Source of the DNA: CALJIC01 sp039805565
GTDB lineage: Bacteria; Chloroflexota; Chloroflexia; Chloroflexales; Roseiflexaceae
Reading direction: 5' to 3'
Length of the DNA stretch: 14,561 bases
Assembly (NCBI GenBank): GCA_039805565.1
Contig: JBDLTZ010000258.1
Location: 1 to 14,561, forward strand
Both the position numbers and the translations under genes were made by a program. The notes beneath the pieces were generated by a model, which was given only the letters and a program-made list of their open reading frames with translations, did not search any database and was not told the origin of the DNA. Each line of letters opens with the position of its first letter. Position 1 is the stretch's first letter. Shown in pieces: positions 7,519-13,438 of the stretch.

Positions 7519-7749
7519 CTACCGGCCCTCCCCGTGGGCCTCGTGCACGTCCAGCACCATCAGGTCGCCCGGCGTGACCTTCAGGGCCGTAGCGAGCGCG
7601 GCGAGGGTGGCGAGGTCAGCCCGGCGGGCCCGGTTGTTCCAGATCGCCCAGACGGTGTGGTACGCGAGGCCGGTCGTGTCGGCCAGCTTCTTCGGGTTCC
7701 ATCGCTCAGGCTCCGCGATCTCGCGCAGCCGCCAGCGCACAATACCCAT
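7519..7749 (-). CDS. Small XRE/Cro-CI-type helix-turn-helix regulator
   Basis: This 76-residue protein is almost entirely one HTH domain: a basic N-terminal helix (VRWRLREIAE), then NPKKLADTTGLAYHTVWAIW (about 18-37) as helix-turn-recognition helix, then LATLAALATALKVTPGDLM. This is the compact Cro/CI form with no sensor or oligomerisation domain. Two in-frame ATGs exist. The one at 7749 has AGGGAT at 7758-7753 and is preferred; the one at 7761 would add MRDL but has no clear ribosome binding site. It is divergent from the PHAX-like gene across about 250 bp and lies 86 bp upstream of the kinase gene, so either could be its target. The ligand is unknown. Confidence 0.85.
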   Translation of the reverse strand: MGIVRWRLREIAEPERWNPKKLADTTGLAYHTVWAIWNNRARRADLATLAALATALKVTPGDLMVLDVHEAHGEGR

Positions 7750-7798
7750 GAGATCCCTCATCTGCCCAGTAGCCTCAGCCGCTCCCGATCTGCGCGGG

Positions 7799-7804
7799 AG
7801 TGTA
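7799..7804 (-). promoter_or_regulatory. -10-like box TACACT for the XRE gene
   Basis: TACACT on the minus strand lies 55 bp before the preferred start and 43 bp before the alternative. TTGGCA at 7831-7826 is a possible -35, at a long 21-bp spacing. Confidence 0.4.
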
Positions 7805-7961
7805 CCCCCGAGGTATCAAGAAGTGTGCCAATCGTTCATCATGATGCTGGGGAGAGAGTAGGCCTGGCCTGGCTCCTCTGCGCGCAGCGCCGGCGCGGGC
7901 TAGCGCGACGCCCCCCGGGGTCAACTACTCCCCCCAATCCTGCAACGACGCGTCGTGTTCG

Positions 7962-7970
7962 TGCTACACT
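7962..7970 (+). promoter_or_regulatory. Extended -10 (TGCTACACT) for the PHAX-like gene
   Basis: The TGn extension plus TACACT lies 39 bp (from the T of the hexamer) ahead of the ATG at 8004. No good -35 is seen, which an extended -10 can tolerate. Together with the minus-strand box at 7799-7804 it forms a divergent promoter region spanning 7762-8003. Confidence 0.45.
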
Positions 7971-8003
7971 ATATGCCTCACGAACAGCGCTACCAGGAAC
8001 GCT

Positions 8004-8822
8004 ATGACCGACATTCCTCGAGCTCAGCTGTACGCCGTGGTCAACAAGATAGCGGCGGTGCTCGGCGAGAAAGACCAGTATCCACGGCGCCAGATCTTGC
8101 GGATCGTGCGGGTCTGTGGCCCGGAGGAGGCGCTCGTCTGGCTCACCGAGGCGCAGGCCATCGAGGCCGAAGGCGGCATGATGACGCGCGACGGGACCCG
8201 CCGGCGCACGCTTGGCGGCGTCTACTTCGCCCACGTCCGCGACGAGCTCTTTAAGGCGCAGCGGAGGCAGGAGCTCTGGAAGATCTTCATCCCCCAGGAC
8301 CGAGAGGCGAAGCGCAAGGCTCTTCAGGAGGCCAGGGCGGCTCAGGCGGCGAAGGCCCCGCCCGGGCCAAAGTCCCCGGCTGAAGCCAAGGAACCGCCCG
8401 AGCCGAGGGCCAGCTGGGCCGAGCGCGGCGAGTGGGTGCCGGAGGCCCGTGAAGCTGCTGGAAAGGCCACAGCTGTGAAAGTGACGATTATCGGCCGCCC
8501 GGGGCGCGTGGTGGAGCGCCAGGGCTTCGTGCTCTTCCAGATGAACGACGAAGGCAAGCTTCCGGCGCTGCCGAAGGGCCTGCCGGCGCCCGCCGCCCCG
8601 CCGCCCACGTCGTACACCGTCTACGTCAGCGCCAAGCAGTGGCGCGGCGTCGCGGAGGCCATCGCCGTGCCCGAGGACGCGCTGGTGATCGAGGGCGTCC
8701 AGTGGTACGACCCCGAGTACGAGTCGATCGTCGTGATGGCGACGAAGACGACGACCAAGCTGCTCCAGCGCGCCGGCCGTCCGCAGGCTCCATCCCCCGC
8801 CCCGCCCCCGCCCGAGGCCTGA
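8004..8822 (+). CDS. PHAX-like RNA-binding domain protein with a C-terminal OB-fold-like domain
   Basis: In this 272-residue soluble protein, residues 7-87 match the RNA-binding domain of eukaryotic PHAX, the snRNA export adaptor. A helical start (LYAVVNKIAAVLGE) is followed by RRQILRIVRVCGPEEALVWL and the diagnostic EGGMMTRDGTRRRTLGGVYF. Human PHAX has a very similar GG-(x)n-NG-S-RRRTPGGVF stretch. Residues 88-157 are a charged, Ala/Pro-rich linker. Residues 158-255 look beta-rich: VKVTIIGRPGRV, GFVLFQM, SYTVYVSAKQW, DALVIEGVQWYDP and SIVVMATKTTTKLL, in SSB-like order with a Pro-rich tail. The OB-fold reading is inference. AGGA at 7995-7998 supports the ATG. It is a single gene, divergent from the XRE regulator and closed by a terminator. 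The likely role is RNA or single-strand binding; the target is unknown. No enzymatic motif is seen. Confidence 0.82.
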   Translation: MTDIPRAQLYAVVNKIAAVLGEKDQYPRRQILRIVRVCGPEEALVWLTEAQAIEAEGGMMTRDGTRRRTLGGVYFAHVRDELFKAQRRQELWKIFIPQDREAKRKALQEARAAQAAKAPPGPKSPAEAKEPPEPRASWAERGEWVPEAREAAGKATAVKVTIIGRPGRVVERQGFVLFQMNDEGKLPALPKGLPAPAAPPPTSYTVYVSAKQWRGVAEAIAVPEDALVIEGVQWYDPEYESIVVMATKTTTKLLQRAGRPQAPSPAPPPPEA

Positions 8823-8845
8823 GGCGCCCGGTAAACCTCCGCTCG

Positions 8846-8877
8846 CACACCCCAGTCGGCCATCGGGCTGGGGTGTT
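8846..8877 (+). terminator. Hairpin terminator after the PHAX-like gene
   Basis: ACACCCCAG (8847-8855) pairs perfectly with CTGGGGTGT (8868-8876) across a 12-nt loop, followed by TGTGCTTTCC. It lies 24 bp after the stop. Confidence 0.65.
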
Positions 8878-9162
8878 GTGCTTTCCACGGCGCACCAGGG
8901 CGCTGATAGGCCGGCGCTCTCCGTCGCGGCCCCCGCAGCCGAGCAACGTCGCGCACCGGCGGCTCGCCGAGAAGCTTCTTGTACTCGTGAAGTATGAGGC
9001 GTCGTCATCCCCTGCGTGGTAGCCGGCGCTTGCGGCGTCCAGGCCCGCTCGATCAGGTGGCCGGGGGCTACCGCATGAACGCGCGCCTCGCGACCAGGGC
9101 GCTGCTCCTGCCATAGAATAGCTACGATCTGACGGTTGGCGACAGAAAGCGAGGAGGATCTC
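8878..9162. other. Gene-free spacer with an imperfect hairpin and a candidate promoter
   Basis: No believable gene is present in either direction. An imperfect inverted repeat joins TGCGtGGTAGCC (9013-9024) with GGCTACCGCA (9066-9075) over a 41-nt interior, purpose unknown. -10-like boxes TAGAAT (9114-9119) and TACGAT (9123-9128) sit 49 and 40 bp before the aldo/keto reductase start. Confidence 0.4.
9151..9158 (+). promoter_or_regulatory. Ribosome binding site fixing the aldo/keto reductase start
   Basis: GAGGAGGA lies 4 bp before GTG 9163. It sits inside the longer open frame that begins at TTG 9136, so the shorter start is favoured. Confidence 0.75.
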
Positions 9163-10146
9163 GTGAAGTACACGAAGCTTGGCACTACCGGCCTAGATGT
9201 GTCGCGCATCTGCCTCGGCTGCATGGGGTTCGGCGACGCGGAGCGCTGGATCCACAAGTGGGTGCTCAACGAGCAAGACAGCCGGCCGGTCATCCAGAAG
9301 GCGCTCGAGCTGGGGATTAACTTCTTCGACACCGCCAATGTCTACTCCATCGGGGCGAGCGAGGAGATCCTCGGGCGCGCGCTGAAGGACTTCGCGAAGC
9401 GGGACGAGGTCGTGATCGCCACCAAGCTGCACGGCAAGATGCGCGAGGGGCCGAACGGCGGCGGGCTGTCGCGCAAGGCGATCTTCAGCGAGATCGACCA
9501 CAGCCTGAGGCGGCTCGGGACCGACTACGTCGACCTCTACCAGATCCATCGCTGGGACTACGGGACCCCGATCGAGGAGACGATGGAGGCGCTGCACGAC
9601 GTGGTGAAGGCCGGCAAGGCCCGCTACATCGGCGCCTCGGCCATGTGGGCCTGGCAGTTCCAGAAGGCCCTGCACGTCGCCGAGAGGCACGGCTGGACCC
9701 GCTTCGTCTCGATGCAGGATCACCTGAACCTGATCTACCGCGAGGAGGAGCGCGAGATGCTGCCGCTGTGCCGCGCGGAGGGGATCGGGGTGATCCCCTA
9801 CAGCCCGCTCGCCTCGGGCCGTCTGACGCGCGATTCGGGCTCGGAGGGCACATTGCGCTCGGAAACCGACCAGATCCAGAAGAGCAAGTACGACGCGACC
9901 GCCGAGACCGACCACCAGGTGGTGGAGCGGGTCGCGGAGCTGGCGGTAACGCATGGGGTCCCGCGCGTCCATATCGCGCTCGCCTGGCTGCTCCAGAAGC
10001 AGCCGGTGGCGGCGCCGATCATTGGGGCGACAAAGATCTCACACCTGGAGGATGCCGTCGGTGCGCTGTCCGTCACGCTGACCCCCGAGGAGGTCGCGTA
10101 CCTGGAAGCGCCCTATGTGCCGCACCCCATCGTCGGCCATCAGTGA
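9163..10146 (+). CDS. yajO: YajO-like NADPH-dependent aldo/keto reductase
   Basis: This 327-residue cytosolic (beta/alpha)8-barrel oxidoreductase follows E. coli YajO nearly end to end as I recall it: MKYTKLGTTGLDVSRICLGC, LGINFFDTANVYS, SLRRLGTDYVDLYQIHRWDY, VSMQDHLNLIYREEEREMLP, and a C-terminal PYVPHPIVG. The catalytic tetrad is D56, Y61, K88 and H129. Late Gly/Ser/Arg elements of the cofactor phosphate pocket (SPLASGRLTR, APIIGATK) are present. YajO has been linked to sugar or xylulose reduction, but the substrate here is unknown. The GTG at 9163 is chosen over the in-frame TTG at 9136: it has GAGGAGGA just upstream and gives the family N-terminus. It is a lone gene with about 230 bp of repeats behind it. 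Confidence 0.93.
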   Translation: MKYTKLGTTGLDVSRICLGCMGFGDAERWIHKWVLNEQDSRPVIQKALELGINFFDTANVYSIGASEEILGRALKDFAKRDEVVIATKLHGKMREGPNGGGLSRKAIFSEIDHSLRRLGTDYVDLYQIHRWDYGTPIEETMEALHDVVKAGKARYIGASAMWAWQFQKALHVAERHGWTRFVSMQDHLNLIYREEEREMLPLCRAEGIGVIPYSPLASGRLTRDSGSEGTLRSETDQIQKSKYDATAETDHQVVERVAELAVTHGVPRVHIALAWLLQKQPVAAPIIGATKISHLEDAVGALSVTLTPEEVAYLEAPYVPHPIVGHQ

Positions 10147-10198
10147 TGTACCGCGCGCGTCAACGATGCTGCTGGCGAATGTGACCCGGGCTACGATA

Positions 10199-10218
10199 GA
10201 GCCCGCGCTGGCGGGCTT
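10199..10218 (+). terminator. Hairpin with short T-containing tail after the aldo/keto reductase
   Basis: AGCCCGC (10200-10206) pairs with GCGGGCT (10211-10217) around loop GCTG, followed by TCGTG. It sits 53 bp after the stop and may be a terminator or half of the composite repeat that follows. Confidence 0.5.
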
Positions 10219-10228
10219 CGTGACCATA

Positions 10229-10251
10229 GCCGCAGGCTTCAGCCTGTCGGC
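10229..10251. repeat. REP-like palindrome (GCCGCAGGC-TTCA-GCCTG-T-CGGC)
   Basis: CAGGC (10233-10237) and GCCTG (10242-10246) close a TTCA loop. The stem extends through GCCG and CGGC with one bulged T. Together with the hairpin at 10199-10218 it looks like an interspersed palindromic element of the kind common in Chloroflexota spacers. Confidence 0.5.
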
Positions 10252-10328
10252 GTGGTAACCGCCGCAGGGTTCGCCAACAGCGTCCGGTAAGCGCGCCGTC
10301 GTTTACTAGCCAGCTCGGTCGGGCTGAG

Positions 10329-10334
10329 TTGACA
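10329..10334 (+). promoter_or_regulatory. Perfect -35 hexamer TTGACA before the carboxylesterase
   Basis: The consensus TTGACA is 44 bp from the start. A matching -10 at 17 bp is poor (CAGCCT/CCTAGT), so the promoter call is tentative. Confidence 0.3.
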
Positions 10335-10377
10335 GGCCTGCGCACGCGTGCCAGCCTAGTGATGGGAGCACCCCCCG

Positions 10378-11967
10378 ATGGAAGGATCGACACCACACCA
10401 CCCGCGCGTCACCGTCTCCGGCGGCGTCCTCGAGGGGACGATCGAGCCTGGCTCCGGCGTCCGCAGCTTCAAGGGCATCCCGTTCGCTGCGCCGCCGGTC
10501 GGCGAGCTGCGCTGGTGCCCGCCGCAGCCCGCCGCGCCCTGGGATGGCGTCCGAGCGGCCCACGAGTTCGGGCCGCGCGCCATGCAGCTGCCCATCTTCG
10601 GCGATATGAACTTCCGCTCGAACGGCATGAGCGAGGACTGCCTGTACCTCAACGTGTGGGCGCCGCCCGAGCCGGCGTCGGAGCGGCTACCGGTGCTGGT
10701 CTACTTCTACGGCGGCGGCAACGTCGCCGGCGACGGGTCAGAGCCGCGCTACGACGGCGCGCGACTGGCGCAGCGCGGCATCATCACGCTCACGGTCAAC
10801 TACCGCCTGAACATCTTCGGCTTCTTCGCGCACCCCGAGCTGACGGAGGAGTCGCCGCACCGCGCCTCGGGCAACTACGGCTATCTCGACCAGGCGGCGG
10901 CGCTGCGCTGGGTGCGCGAGAACATCGCGGCCTTCGGCGGCGACCCGGGGCGGGTCACGATCGCCGGCGAGTCGGCCGGGTCGATCTCGGTCAGCGCGCT
11001 GATGGTGTCGCCGCTCGCCAGGGACCTGATCGCCGGCGCGATCGGGTCGAGCGGCTCGCTGATGGGCGCGCTCTCGCCCGCGCCCCTGGCCGACGCCGAG
11101 CGCGCGGGCGCGGAGTTCGCCGCCGGCGTGGGGGCCGCGTCGCTGGCCGAGCTGCGCGCGCTGCCGGCCCGCAGGCTGCTGCAGCTGACCAGGGGGCGCC
11201 CGCCGGAGGAGTTCCCCGGCACGATCGACGGCTACTTCCTGCCCCGCCCTCCGGCGGAGCTGTACGCCGCGGGCGAGCAGGCCCGCGTGCCGCTGCTCGT
11301 CGGCTGGAACTCCGAGGAGGCGCCCGGGGCGTTCCTCTTCGGGCGCGGGAAGCCGACCGCGGCGCGCTACCGCACGGTCGTGCGCCAGCGCTTCGGCGAG
11401 CGGGCCGGCGAGGTGCTCCGCCTGTACCCGGCGACGACCGACGAGCAGGCCGTGGTGGCCGCAACCGACCTCGCCAGCGACCTGTTCATCGGCTCCAGCA
11501 CCTGGACGTGGGCCGAGCTCCACGGCCGGACCAGCGGCCAGCCGGTGTACCGCTACCTGTACGCCCACCCGCGCCCGCAGATGCGCCCCGAGATGGGCGA
11601 TGCCGTCGGCGGGCTCGCGGGCGGCGTGATCCGCGGGAAGAAGGCGCAGGCGCAGCCCCAGCCCCCGGCGCGCGGCGCAGTACACTCGGCGGACATCGAG
11701 TACTTCATGGGGAACCTCGCGACGAACACAGTCTACGCCTGGGCCGACGAGGACGAGCAGCTGTCGGAGGTGATGCAGCAGTGCTACGCCAACTTCGTCC
11801 GGGCCGGCGACCCGAACGGCGCGGGCGTGCCGCCGTGGCCGCCGGCGAGCGGGGGCGACACCGCGCAGCGCATGCGGCTGGACGTCGAGTCGGCCAGCGA
11901 GCCGGACCGCCACCGCGAGCGGTACCTGCTGCTGGACGAGCTCATGGGCGGCGCGCTGCCGCGCTGA
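10378..11967 (+). CDS. Type-B carboxylesterase/lipase family protein
   Basis: This 529-residue alpha/beta-hydrolase would hydrolyse carboxylic esters. Seen: the family entry FKGIPFAAPPVGELRW (31-46); SEDCLYLNVW (85-94); the oxyanion-hole loop Y-G-G-G-N (111-115), where a Tyr replaces the usual His; the nucleophile elbow G197-E-S199-A-G; E314 in GWNSEEAPG as the probable acid; and H436 in GAVHSADIEYFMGN as the catalytic His. The triad Ser-Glu-His is therefore complete. The tail CYANFVRAGDPN is also typical. No signal peptide is visible, so it is probably cytosolic. The ATG at 10378 has GGGAG at 10364-10368. It is followed by a hairpin and, 105 bp on, by the Gfo/Idh/MocA gene, which has its own likely promoter. 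Substrate unknown. Confidence 0.92.
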   Translation: MEGSTPHHPRVTVSGGVLEGTIEPGSGVRSFKGIPFAAPPVGELRWCPPQPAAPWDGVRAAHEFGPRAMQLPIFGDMNFRSNGMSEDCLYLNVWAPPEPASERLPVLVYFYGGGNVAGDGSEPRYDGARLAQRGIITLTVNYRLNIFGFFAHPELTEESPHRASGNYGYLDQAAALRWVRENIAAFGGDPGRVTIAGESAGSISVSALMVSPLARDLIAGAIGSSGSLMGALSPAPLADAERAGAEFAAGVGAASLAELRALPARRLLQLTRGRPPEEFPGTIDGYFLPRPPAELYAAGEQARVPLLVGWNSEEAPGAFLFGRGKPTAARYRTVVRQRFGERAGEVLRLYPATTDEQAVVAATDLASDLFIGSSTWTWAELHGRTSGQPVYRYLYAHPRPQMRPEMGDAVGGLAGGVIRGKKAQAQPQPPARGAVHSADIEYFMGNLATNTVYAWADEDEQLSEVMQQCYANFVRAGDPNGAGVPPWPPASGGDTAQRMRLDVESASEPDRHRERYLLLDELMGGALPR

Positions 11968-11986
11968 GCCGCGCGGTCTGGGGCGT
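11961..11986 (+). repeat. Copy 2 of the stop-codon-spanning repeat
   Basis: GCGCTGAGCC followed by GCGCGGTCTGGGGCGT matches copy 1 at 3045-3068 except for a two-base GC insertion. It overlaps the hairpin at 11980-12017. Confidence 0.55.
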
Positions 11987-12017
11987 GCGTGGCCAGCGTG
12001 CTCGGCGCGCACGCCCC
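11980..12017 (+). terminator. Hairpin after the carboxylesterase
   Basis: GGGGCGTGCG (11980-11989) pairs perfectly with CGCACGCCCC (12008-12017), 10 bp with an 18-nt loop. No U-tract follows, so termination is plausible but unproven. Confidence 0.5.
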
Positions 12018-12032
12018 GGGCGCCGCATGCGG

Positions 12033-12038
12033 TACACT
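12033..12038 (+). promoter_or_regulatory. -10-like box TACACT before the Gfo/Idh/MocA gene
   Basis: TACACT lies 40 bp before the ATG at 12073, the same spacing as before the PHAX-like gene. The -35 is not recognisable. Confidence 0.4.
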
Positions 12039-12072
12039 ACCGGCGCGACGAATCTTTGAAAAGGTGGAGCAC

Positions 12073-13176
12073 ATGGACCGAGTACGCGTCGGCGTGATCG
12101 GCTGCGGCATGATCAGCGGCATCTACCTGAAGAACTGCACCCAGACGTTCAGCGAGACCCTCGACGTCGTGGCGTGCGCCGACCTGGACCTGGAGCTGGC
12201 GCGCAGCCGCGCGGCAGAGTACGGCGTCCCGCGCGCATGCACCGTCGACGAGCTGCTCGCCGACCCCTCGATCGAGGCCGTCCTCAACCTGACCGCGCCC
12301 ACCGCCCACACGGCGGTGAACCTGCGGGCGCTCGAGGCTGGCAAGCACGTGTACGCCGAGAAGCCGTTCGCGCTGACCATGGACGACGCCGCCAGGGTGG
12401 TCGCCCTGGCCGAGGCGAGGGGGCTGCGGTTCGGCTGCGCGCCGGACACCTTCCTCGGCGGGGGCCTCCAGACCTGCCGTGACCTGATCGACAGCGGCGC
12501 GATCGGCACGCCCTACGGCGCCGGCGGCCTCATCCTGATGGGCAACGCCTACGACGGGATGCACCCGCGGTTCGACACCTACTTCCAGCTCGGCTGGGAC
12601 CCGCTCTTCGACATGGCGCCCTACTACCTGACGGCGCTGGTGTTCCTGCTCGGCCCCGTCCGGCGGGTCAGCGGCTCGACGGGCCAGACGCGCCGCGAGG
12701 TGACCGTCACCAACCCGCAGTCCCCGCGCTACGGCGAGACGGTCCCCGTGACCGCGCCGCAGCACGCCGCCGCGACGCTCGACTTCGCGGGCGGGGCGAC
12801 CGCCACGCTGCTGGCGGCCAAGGAAAGCTTCGGCTACACGCCGCGCCTGGAGTTGTACGGGACGGAGGGCATCCTGTACGCGCCTGACCCGAACATGTTC
12901 AGCGGCCCGATCAGCATCAAGCGGCCGGACGGCTCGGTGGAGGAGGTGCCGTCGTCGTTCGGCTTCAACGAGAACAGCCGTGGGGTGGGGCTCGCCGACA
13001 TGGCGCGCGCGATTCGCTCGGGGCGCCCGCACCGGGCCAGCGATGCGCTCGCGCAGCACGTGCTCGAGATCACGCTCGGCGTGTTCGAGTCCTCGCGCGC
13101 CGGCCAGCACATCTCGATCGCGGCCCCGCGCGCGCTGCCCGAGCCGCTGCCGCGCGGGGGGGAGCTGGAGCGCTAA
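12073..13176 (+). CDS. Gfo/Idh/MocA-family oxidoreductase
   Basis: This 367-residue NAD(P)-dependent dehydrogenase has an N-terminal Rossmann fold with GVIGCGMISG (7-16), an acidic D37-D39 segment after beta-2 (VVACADLDL), and the family signature Y94-A-E-K97-P. The C-terminal alpha/beta domain contains GCAPDTFLGGGLQ and GWDPLFDMAPYYLTALVFLLGP. Many family members have a catalytic His in the D-x-G-x-H motif of that last segment; here the position is Tyr (Y184), as in a recognisable subgroup. The ATG at 12073 with AAGGTGGAG (12061-12069) fits the Rossmann start; the longer frame to 11989 does not. The substrate is probably a sugar, inositol or derivative, which cannot be narrowed. It converges on the PhyH-like gene. 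Confidence 0.9.
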   Translation: MDRVRVGVIGCGMISGIYLKNCTQTFSETLDVVACADLDLELARSRAAEYGVPRACTVDELLADPSIEAVLNLTAPTAHTAVNLRALEAGKHVYAEKPFALTMDDAARVVALAEARGLRFGCAPDTFLGGGLQTCRDLIDSGAIGTPYGAGGLILMGNAYDGMHPRFDTYFQLGWDPLFDMAPYYLTALVFLLGPVRRVSGSTGQTRREVTVTNPQSPRYGETVPVTAPQHAAATLDFAGGATATLLAAKESFGYTPRLELYGTEGILYAPDPNMFSGPISIKRPDGSVEEVPSSFGFNENSRGVGLADMARAIRSGRPHRASDALAQHVLEITLGVFESSRAGQHISIAAPRALPEPLPRGGELER

Positions 13177-13199
13177 CGCTGAACGATAAACGCTGAACG
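13175..13199. repeat. Direct repeat AACGCTGAACG x2
   Basis: AACGCTGAACG at 13175-13185 (starting in the stop codon of the upstream gene) recurs at 13189-13199, separated by ATA. This is simple repeat sequence in the convergent spacer. Confidence 0.5.
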
Positions 13200-13338
13200 T
13201 ACTACACGAGGTTGATCAGGCTGAGCGAAGCGAAGTGTCTGGCTTTCAAACCCTTCGCGTCGTTCAGAGCGGCTCCAGTCCCGGCGCTCTCTGCCGCTCA
13301 GCCGCAGCGACCGTTCCTCTACAGCGAAGAGCAGATCG
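13200..13338. other. Intergenic stretch without a credible gene
   Basis: It contains GGCTGAGCGAAGCGAAG (about 13218-13234), reminiscent of dispersed CTGAGCGAAG-type intergenic sequence. No gene, RNA or terminator is recognisable. Confidence 0.35.
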
Positions 13339-13339
13339 A

Positions 13340-13415
13340 TTGAGCCACAGAGATGTGGAGGGCACAGAGGAAGGAGAAGGCTCACCTCTGTGCTCTCCGT
13401 GCCCTCTGTGGCTCA
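13340..13415. repeat. Long imperfect inverted repeat (TTGAGCCACAGAG family), likely bidirectional terminator
   Basis: TTGAGCCACAGAG (13340-13352) pairs with CTCTGTGGCTCAA (13403-13415). After a mismatched interior, CACAGAGG (13363-13370) pairs with CCTCTGTG (13385-13392). The whole folds to a 76-nt hairpin between two convergent genes. The CCACAGAG/CACAGAGG wording is that of a dispersed intergenic element seen in many environmental genomes. Confidence 0.65.
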
Positions 13416-13438
13416 ACTATTGTGCCCCGCGCTCTCGT

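Noticed and set aside
5285..7861. 858-residue plus-strand open frame opposite the kinase
   Set aside because: No domain or motif. The kinase and receiver on the minus strand have all signature residues.
7839..9338. 499-residue minus-strand open frame opposite the PHAX-like gene
   Set aside because: No recognisable domain, crosses a terminator and the next gene's promoter. Explained as a shadow.
10329..12059. 576-residue plus-strand frame overlapping the carboxylesterase
   Set aside because: Arg/Ala/Gly-rich with no motif, while the overlapping frame has a complete Ser-Glu-His esterase.
13173..13385. 70-residue minus-strand ORF in the convergent spacer
   Set aside because: It is a translation of intergenic repeat sequence (GCTGAGCGAAG-type), without a ribosome binding site or family match.
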